Source of the DNA: RGEC01 sp044371405
GTDB lineage: Bacteria > Bacteroidota > Bacteroidia > NS11-12g > UBA955
DNA: 6,831 nt
Direction of reading: 5' to 3'
Assembly: GCA_044371405.1 (NCBI GenBank)
Contig: JBILTS010000119.1
Coordinates: 1 to 6,831 of the forward strand
In this document: positions 1 through 4,257 of the stretch, piece by piece
Numbering within the stretch: position 1 is the stretch's first letter
Layout: every line of letters starts with the position of its first letter
Notes under the pieces: model-generated
The model's database searches: none
The model's input: the letters and a program-made list of their open reading frames with translations, nothing else
What the model was told of the DNA's origin: nothing
Translations under genes and position numbers: made by a program

Positions 1-69
1 GCTACTCTCAGAGGGTCTCAGGTGCGTGCCGAATTGCTGAAATATATTGAGATGAACGGCTCTGAATAG
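1..69 (+). CDS. 3' end of an unidentified protein gene (partial, cut by window start)
   Basis: Frame 1 is open from the first base to a TAG stop at 67-69. It encodes a 22-residue C-terminus containing LRGSQVRAELLKYIEMNG, a plausible amphipathic helix followed by a short polar tail. The strong terminator at 102-127 lies 32 bases after the stop, as expected for a real gene end. The same 22 codons and stop recur in the second repeat copy at 1468-1536 with one base change (39 G to 1506 T). Both versions of that codon (CTG and CTT) encode leucine, so the peptide is identical. The rest of the gene is outside the window and I do not recognise the family from this tail. Confidence 0.6.
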   Translation, partial: ATLRGSQVRAELLKYIEMNGSE

Positions 70-126
70 GGGTTGTTTTTTCTATAGTGTTGTTTGTGTA
101 TAAAAAGGCGCCGGTGGCGCCTTTTT
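1..126 (+). repeat. Long direct repeat, copy 1 (gene 3' end plus terminator)
   Basis: Bases 1-126 match 1468-1593 in the same orientation with a single mismatch (39 versus 1506). The block holds the last 22 codons and stop of the upstream gene, a T-rich spacer and a GC-rich terminator hairpin. Identity ends at the terminator T-run: copy 1 has six T and continues with GGTGG, while copy 2 has five T and continues with CCTTTG. The left limit of the repeat is unknown because copy 1 starts at the window edge. The two copies bracket the esterase gene. Confidence 0.95.
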
Positions 127-127
127 T
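102..127. terminator. Bidirectional rho-independent terminator, copy 1
   Basis: A perfect hairpin has stem GGCGCC (107-112), loop GGT (113-115) and stem GGCGCC (116-121). It is extended by five A:T pairs and followed by six T on the plus strand. Read on the minus strand it ends in five U after the same stem. It can therefore stop the plus-strand gene ending at 69 and also the minus-strand esterase ending at 173. Confidence 0.9.
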
Positions 128-172
128 GGTGGTTCATATCTTTCATTTTAAATAGATCAACTATTTTGCGAT

Positions 173-1303
173 CTATGATTTGGTTAATGGAATGATCGTA
201 TTGTCAACCCTCAGGAAATATAATCCACGCTGTAAATGTGAAAAATCTAATTTCTCTATTTTCTTTCCTTCCCATATTAACCGACCCTTGAAGTCATACA
301 AAATGCAGTATTCATTACCGTTTATGTTTTGCAGATGAATTTTATCGTCAAATGGATTTGGAAACGCCTGTATGCTGCCTGTACGTTTAATATTGCGTGT
401 GCTGGTTTTTTGACAGGTGGTGGTGTAATTTTTGAAAAACTGCCACATCAGGTAGGTGGCGCTGAACTGGTTGCTCACATTCACTCCGCCCGTTGAAAGT
501 CCTCCGGGCCATGAATGCTCGCCGTCATAGCTAACATATTGCTCAATTAATACATTGCAGTTGCAGTTGGCATATTTAAAGTGGTCATATTTTGCAGGGT
601 TATGATACAGGGTGTCTTTCAGAATGCTGCATTTATATTGTGAACTGATAACGTTAAACATGCTGTCCTGTGGCGGGAAATATGTTCCGGTGCTACCAAC
701 GGTCACACCCCCAAAATACTTAACATTTTGGTCTAGGTATGAATGAAAGCTGATTATGGGTATTGCTCTGGAAGGGTTCCATGGATAAAACATTAAATCG
801 CCTGCTACGGGAGCAATGGCAGCAAATCTATACGTTAACTGGTTAGCAAGTCTAAAGCAAAGCAATGCACCATTGGAAAATCCGGTGGCATATACGCGTG
901 TAGTATCTATGGGGCGGTTGGCAATCAGGTTATTCAGTAATGAATTTACAAACCCCACATCATCTATTTTCAGGGTTGTTGAAGGAGCGCAGCAACCGCC
1001 TGCATTCCAGGTTCTATTGCCCGCCACTTTTACGCCTTCAGGGTATACAACAATAAATCCGGAGCTGTCTGCCTTTTCTGAAAGTTTAGATTGGTATTGG
1101 ATGGATTGATACCCCAAAGGGCTTCCACCATGAAAAGCCAGGACCAATGGATATTTGGTGGAGGAGGTATAGCCTTTTGGAAGGTGCGTTAAAAATGTCC
1201 TCCAGCGCCCGCCAGAATAAATGCTGTCATAAATATTAGTTTGGCAGGTAGCAGTGGTATTTAATAACAATAAGATTGTAAGTGACAGTAATGTCTTTTT
1301 CAT
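173..1303 (-). CDS. Secreted CE1/PHB-depolymerase-like esterase with T9SS C-terminal sorting domain
   Basis: This 376-aa protein is predicted to be a secreted serine esterase of the polyhydroxybutyrate depolymerase / feruloyl esterase (LpqC-like) alpha/beta-hydrolase group. Residues 1-20 form a signal peptide (MKKT, then a leucine-rich core) with likely cleavage before Gln21. HGG at 58-60 fits the oxyanion region, YPEG lies at 87-90, and the paired Cys104-Cys105 before DDVGFV (114-119) is characteristic of the family. Ser143 in GFSNG is the probable nucleophile, Asp191 the acid and His263 in GEHSWPGG the base. From about residue 310 a C-terminal domain starts AFPNPF and contains GLYFLRV, a type A T9SS sorting signal normally removed during export. 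The ATG at 1301-1303 is preceded by a good promoter but no Shine-Dalgarno. The substrate (plant or polyester ester, acetylated or feruloylated xylan) cannot be told. The gene stands alone between two direct repeats, which suggests it was acquired as a unit. Confidence 0.9.
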   Translation of the reverse strand: MKKTLLSLTILLLLNTTATCQTNIYDSIYSGGRWRTFLTHLPKGYTSSTKYPLVLAFHGGSPLGYQSIQYQSKLSEKADSSGFIVVYPEGVKVAGNRTWNAGGCCAPSTTLKIDDVGFVNSLLNNLIANRPIDTTRVYATGFSNGALLCFRLANQLTYRFAAIAPVAGDLMFYPWNPSRAIPIISFHSYLDQNVKYFGGVTVGSTGTYFPPQDSMFNVISSQYKCSILKDTLYHNPAKYDHFKYANCNCNVLIEQYVSYDGEHSWPGGLSTGGVNVSNQFSATYLMWQFFKNYTTTCQKTSTRNIKRTGSIQAFPNPFDDKIHLQNINGNEYCILYDFKGRLIWEGKKIEKLDFSHLQRGLYFLRVDNTIIPLTKS

Positions 1304-1357
1304 TTGGCTGGGGTAAATTATATTAATTCTGACTTTGTTTCTATGATTGCCTTAATA

Positions 1358-1388
1358 CAAATATAATTAGCATCATGTCTTTGGTCAA
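1358..1388 (-). promoter_or_regulatory. Bacteroidota-type promoter for the esterase gene
   Basis: On the minus strand, TTG (1386-1388) is followed by a 20-nt spacer and then TATATTTG (1358-1365), a full match to the TAnnTTTG -7 element. Transcription would start near 1350, giving a leader of roughly 45-50 nt before the ATG at 1303. The promoter lies inside the segment bracketed by the direct repeats, so the esterase carries its own expression signal. Confidence 0.7.
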
Positions 1389-1437
1389 GCGTTTTTACGG
1401 ATGCAAACCTTGCAGTAGTTCTTAATTTCCTGTATGA

Positions 1438-1536
1438 AGCATTAATAACAAATCATCTTACTCGTCAGCTACTCTCAGAGGGTCTCAGGTGCGTGCCGAA
1501 TTGCTTAAATATATTGAGATGAACGGCTCTGAATAG
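1438..1536 (+). pseudogene. Orphan 3'-end fragment duplicating the gene that ends at position 69
   Basis: This frame runs from just after an in-frame TGA (1435-1437) to TAG at 1534-1536 and has no start codon before the internal ATG near its end. Its last 22 codons encode the same peptide as 1-66. The preceding ten or so codons (serine- and asparagine-rich, AT-rich) read like non-coding sequence. It is best described as a duplicated gene tail without a body. It could be the footprint of an integration or duplication event rather than the decay of a full second gene. There is no sign that it is translated. Confidence 0.75.
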
Positions 1537-1593
1537 GGGTTGTTTTTTCTATAGTGTTGTTTGTGTATAAAAAGGCGCCGGTGGCGCCTTTTT
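1468..1593 (+). repeat. Long direct repeat, copy 2
   Basis: This second copy of the 126-bp block has the same orientation, 1467 bases downstream of copy 1. It differs only at 1506 (T in place of G). It contains the gene tail and the terminator. The upstream sequence (AT-rich, with an in-frame stop at 1435) cannot be the body of the same gene, so the copy is a fragment. The repeat could extend a few bases left of 1468; the window start hides the comparison. Confidence 0.95.
1569..1593. terminator. Bidirectional rho-independent terminator, copy 2
   Basis: This is the same hairpin as at 102-127: GGCGCC (1574-1579), loop GGT, GGCGCC (1583-1588), flanked by A-run and T-run. Read on the minus strand it lies about 55 bases beyond the stop of the 144-aa gene (1647) and would terminate that transcript. 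On the plus strand there is no intact gene left for it to serve. Confidence 0.88.
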
Positions 1594-1646
1594 CCTTTGA
1601 TTTTTAAGAAATTATTATCTTAACCAAACTTAATTATTATAAAAAA

Positions 1647-2081
1647 TTAAGTATCTGAATTATTTTCCTTTAAATCAAGATGGGTAAAACCATGTGAAAG
1701 CCGGAATATTTTTGGATACACATTAAATCGGTTTGTGCCTTTTAACCACGCTTTGGTTTGTGATGAATTTATTTTAATCCAGTCGCAGTTGGGATTAAAT
1801 TGATTAATTCCGCAAGATATGGCGAACATATCACACCAAAATTCAGTTCCATTTCTGTTTTCCAATGGCGTAAGACCTTGCTTGATCCAGAAATCTATTT
1901 CACTGTCTATCATCCAGGTGTCCATCCATCCTATTCTGAATAGATGTTCATCAAACCAAACGGATCTGCCTATTGCATGTTTATATTTATTAATAACGCT
2001 TTTAAATCCGCCCTCTAATTGACTATTGTTGATTTTTTCGATGGGTATGATAAGATTTACAAACTCAATTCTTACTGCCAT
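1647..2081 (-). CDS. Hypothetical protein, 144 aa, function unknown
   Basis: The frame is complete, from ATG (2079-2081) to TAA (1647-1649). The protein starts MAVRIEFVNLIIPIEKI, a likely beta-strand, and is rich in Trp, Asp and Asn. Aromatic-acidic stretches occur in the middle (VWFDEHLF, FWIKQGL, TEFWCDMF), with cysteines in FWCDMF, AISCGI and NPNCDW. It has no signal peptide or membrane segment, so it is probably a small soluble cytoplasmic protein. I do not recognise the family with confidence. The size, composition and solitary position recall small orphan proteins of Bacteroidota, some of which resemble immunity proteins, but no toxin gene is beside it. No perfect TAnnTTTG element lies upstream. 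The transcript would end at the repeat-borne terminator at 1569-1593. Confidence 0.7.
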   Translation of the reverse strand: MAVRIEFVNLIIPIEKINNSQLEGGFKSVINKYKHAIGRSVWFDEHLFRIGWMDTWMIDSEIDFWIKQGLTPLENRNGTEFWCDMFAISCGINQFNPNCDWIKINSSQTKAWLKGTNRFNVYPKIFRLSHGFTHLDLKENNSDT

Positions 2082-2214
2082 AGTATATTGTATTGTCTAA
2101 AAATTCAGTTTGTTAAACTTGTTCAACATTGTATTTAGGATGCAACTATCGCATTGTGTAGATGCTCCCCGAATAATTTATTTGATTTCGATGAAAACCT
2201 TTTACCGGTAATTT

Positions 2215-2853
2215 TTAAAACCCAAACCCCAGCGTCATACCAATCTTAGGTAATAAACCGCTGTTGTATATAAAGTACGCGCCGGGGCTTTGTCTGTAGC
2301 TGAAGCCGTCTGCCTCATTCTTTACTGAATAATCTGTGATTCTCATGCCTGCACCTGCGTAAAAATCGGCATAGAAAGACTCACCTAATGATTTCTGAAA
2401 ACCAATAACAAAACCTGGATACATCACTGTCGTGGTTACCTGATTCATGCTTTCAACATTATTTCGGTTTGTGTAGCGTGATGTTTCATCGAAATAACCA
2501 TATTGCCCAAATATACCCACATAATAGCCATTCACTGTTTGCATACCCGTAATTGACTTTTCGATGTGAAATTTACTTAGATAGTATTTAAACATGTATT
2601 CAGCCGTAATGCCAATGCCTTTGGTGATGCCGTATTCATTATTTGGCTGACGATACATTGTTTCCACACTGATTTGATGTGATCTTTTTAGGTCTTTATT
2701 TAAAAATTCTCCCGACATCCATAAGCCACCCCGTATCAAATGTTGTGGGCTAAATTTAATTATGTTCCTAGGAATCTGCATGTCAGATTTAGGTTGTGCA
2801 AACAAACCGGTTGCCATGCAGGCTAATGATGTTATTATGATATTTTTTCTCAT
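2215..2853 (-). CDS. Predicted outer-membrane beta-barrel protein, 212 aa
   Basis: The start chosen is the ATG at 2851-2853, which gives a classic signal peptide (MRKNIIITSLACMATGLFA, cleavage before Gln20). The mature part has alternating aromatic/polar and glycine patterns typical of transmembrane beta-strands: YYVGIFGQYGYF, PGFVIGFQKSLG, FYADFYAGAGMRI and a C-terminal IGMTLGFGF. It ends in Phe, as most outer-membrane barrels do. The pattern resembles small porin-like or DUF3575-type proteins of Bacteroidota, but I cannot name a specific family or ligand. The reading frame stays open upstream to 3006, but that extension runs through the promoter, the tRNA terminator and half of the tRNA-His gene, so it is not coding. 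The gene is monocistronic with its own promoter. Confidence 0.8.
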   Translation of the reverse strand: MRKNIIITSLACMATGLFAQPKSDMQIPRNIIKFSPQHLIRGGLWMSGEFLNKDLKRSHQISVETMYRQPNNEYGITKGIGITAEYMFKYYLSKFHIEKSITGMQTVNGYYVGIFGQYGYFDETSRYTNRNNVESMNQVTTTVMYPGFVIGFQKSLGESFYADFYAGAGMRITDYSVKNEADGFSYRQSPGAYFIYNSGLLPKIGMTLGFGF

Positions 2854-2868
2854 TCTATGGCTTATAAA

Positions 2869-2902
2869 CAAAAATACAAGTTTCTTTCGATATACCCCCA
2901 AA
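2869..2902 (-). promoter_or_regulatory. Probable promoter of the outer-membrane protein gene
   Basis: On the minus strand, TTTG (2899-2902) is followed by 22 nt and TATTTTTG (2869-2876), a full TAnnTTTG match. It lies between the tRNA terminator and the ATG at 2853, which supports the shorter start. The spacer is slightly long and the implied leader is only about 10 nt, so the exact start site is uncertain. Confidence 0.5.
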
Positions 2903-2917
2903 CAGTCAAGCTTGGAA

Positions 2918-2950
2918 AAACAAAAAGCGACATTAAGCCGCTTTTTGTTT
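2918..2950 (-). terminator. Terminator downstream of tRNA-His
   Basis: Twelve base pairs form between 2918-2929 and 2939-2950 around a 9-nt loop (2930-2938). The core is AAAAAGCG/CGCTTTTT. On the minus strand the hairpin is followed by a T-rich run. It begins 15 bases after the tRNA 3' end and separates the tRNA from the outer-membrane protein gene. The A/T symmetry means it could also work on the plus strand. Confidence 0.7.
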
Positions 2951-2964
2951 TGAAATTTAACTTG

Positions 2965-3039
2965 GGCGAATAACCGGGTTCGAACCGGCGACCCCCAGTG
3001 CCACAAACTGGTGCTCTAACCAACTGAGCTATATCCGCC
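2965..3039 (-). tRNA. tRNA-His (anticodon GTG)
   Basis: A full cloverleaf is readable on the minus strand. The acceptor is GCGGATA (3038-3032) paired with TATTCGC (2972-2966), with one G:U pair. The D-stem is GCTC/GAGC. The anticodon stem is CCAGT/ACTGG with loop TTGTGGC (3006-3000), giving anticodon GTG at 3004-3002. The T-arm is GCCGG-TTCGAAC-CCGGT. The extra 5' G (position -1, base 3039) paired with discriminator C73 (2965) is the identity hallmark of bacterial tRNA-His. CCA is not encoded: the bases after C73 read CAA, so CCA must be added after transcription. Confidence 0.97.
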
Positions 3040-3050
3040 GTAAAGGGCTG

Positions 3051-3081
3051 CAAATTTAAGGAACATTCATCATTTTCTCAA
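3051..3081 (-). promoter_or_regulatory. Promoter of tRNA-His
   Basis: On the minus strand, TTG (3079-3081) is followed by a 20-nt spacer and TAAATTTG (3051-3058), a full match to the Bacteroidota -7 element. Spacing to the tRNA 5' end (3039) is short, as expected for a stable-RNA promoter. The geometry is the same as for the esterase promoter. Confidence 0.75.
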
Positions 3082-3145
3082 CAGGAATTCATCAGGTTTT
3101 ATCATCTTTGCACCTATCCAAGCACAAAATCCCAAACATATTCTA

Positions 3146-4255
3146 TTGTATTGCAGCTGGTATCCCACACCGGAAAGCCCGCTTAATGGCATATTTTGCC
3201 GTGAACTGGCTGCTTTGCTTGCCACACGCTGTAAGGTTTCTGTGGCTTATGTGAGGTATAAGGCAGATGGTGGAAAACCGGAAATAAAAAGGCATGCACA
3301 GCCCGGTTTTGATGAGTATGAAATCAGCATTCCCAGAAAAAGTGGTCTTTTTTCAATGTTTTACCATCAGTACCATGTTAGATCACTGCTTAATCAATGC
3401 CTGAAAATGTGTACTGATTTGGATCTGATTCATGTGCAGGTGGGCTGGAAAGCCGCCTGGGATGTAGCTTTTACTGTTAGGAAGAAAAATTTTCCGTTTG
3501 TAGTTACCGAACACAATACCGACTGGCTCCCTCAGGATAGACAATATCCCGCCTGGAAACGCAAACTCACTGCATGGGCTTTGCGCAGGGCTTCCGCCAT
3601 AACAGCCGTTTCGGCCAATTTGGCAGAAAATGTTGCGGCAGCAACCCGCAAACCGGTGCAGGTGATTCCGAATCCGGTGGCCCAAGAGTTTACCAACGCT
3701 AAAATTGCTGATGCGAAACCGGGAGGTTCTGTTTTTCTGCATGTTTCGAATTTCAATTTCAGGCAAAAGCAGACCCACAAGATCATTCGCGTGTTTTCGC
3801 AATATGCGCAGGAAAATCCCCATGCCCGTTTGCAGCTAAATGTGCCCGAAGATGCGTTTCATGCCTATAAATCTGCCAATCCGCACTACAGCTGGGATAA
3901 AATAGCGCTGCTTGTACCAAATGATGATAAGACGATTCTGCTGAAACGCATGCAAAACGCCGATTTTCTGCTTAGCTACAGCCGATTCGAAACTTTCGGT
4001 CTTGTTATTGCCGAGGCACTGTGCCTTGGTGTACCCACAATTTATACGCCCTGCAAAGGTGCCGATTTGTACATCGATGAAAAAATGGGAATCAGCTGCG
4101 ATGCAGATAACGATGCTTCATTGCTGGAAGCTATGCGTAAAACCGAGGGTTTTTCGACAGACAGAAGTTATATTGCCGCCAAAGCCCGTCAACAATTCAA
4201 CGCAGAAGCCGTGTCGGACGCGTATGAAGCGTTGTATCAAAAATTGATAAAATAA
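3146..4255 (+). CDS. GT4-family glycosyltransferase (surface polysaccharide synthesis)
   Basis: This 369-aa protein is predicted to be a retaining, nucleotide-sugar-dependent glycosyltransferase of the GT-B fold, family GT4. It would add one sugar to a growing lipid-linked glycan on the cytoplasmic side. The N-terminal acceptor domain shows CSWYPTPESPLNGIFCRE (3-20), TEHNTDW (121-127) and ITAVSANLAE (152-161). The linker VIPNPV (173-178) precedes the donor domain, with LHVSNFNFRQKQ (198-209) in the phosphate-binding region. The EX7E motif is Glu282 to Glu290 (ETFGLVIAE). The frame is open from 3044, after an in-frame TAA at 3041, but contains no ATG or GTG before the body. TTG at 3146 is the first usable start and leaves a short N-terminus. 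ATT at 3140 would restore the usual hydrophobic first strand (ILLYCSWYP). The stop lies 2 nt before the next gene, so this is the first gene visible in the operon. The sugar specificity cannot be read. Confidence 0.9.
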   Translation: MYCSWYPTPESPLNGIFCRELAALLATRCKVSVAYVRYKADGGKPEIKRHAQPGFDEYEISIPRKSGLFSMFYHQYHVRSLLNQCLKMCTDLDLIHVQVGWKAAWDVAFTVRKKNFPFVVTEHNTDWLPQDRQYPAWKRKLTAWALRRASAITAVSANLAENVAAATRKPVQVIPNPVAQEFTNAKIADAKPGGSVFLHVSNFNFRQKQTHKIIRVFSQYAQENPHARLQLNVPEDAFHAYKSANPHYSWDKIALLVPNDDKTILLKRMQNADFLLSYSRFETFGLVIAEALCLGVPTIYTPCKGADLYIDEKMGISCDADNDASLLEAMRKTEGFSTDRSYIAAKARQQFNAEAVSDAYEALYQKLIK

Positions 4256-4257
4256 TC

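Noticed and set aside
816..1109. Plus-strand 97-codon frame inside the esterase region
   Set aside because: It is the reverse-strand shadow of the esterase catalytic domain, whose motifs and signal peptide are clear; the product has no recognisable features.
127..1467. Insertion sequence or classical transposon
   Set aside because: There is no transposase, no terminal inverted repeats and no short target duplication; the flanking repeat is long and gene-derived, so it is reported as a cassette-like insertion instead.
2202..2211. Perfect 10-bp palindrome TTACCGGTAA just after the outer-membrane protein stop
   Set aside because: It is too short for a terminator, has no loop, sits downstream of a gene and is not repeated nearby; chance is the simplest explanation.
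2965..3039. tRNA-His as an integration (att) site
   Set aside because: I see no second copy of the tRNA 3' end in the window and no integrase gene near it.
2862..3053. Minus-strand frame of 63 codons spanning tRNA-His
   Set aside because: It translates the tRNA itself (the familiar 'IAQLVRAPVCGTGGRRFEPG'-type artefact) and its terminator.
3383..3823. Long minus-strand frames opposite the glycosyltransferase
   Set aside because: They are antisense to a well-supported GT4 domain protein, and their composition is typical of shadow frames (Cys, Arg and His rich, low complexity).
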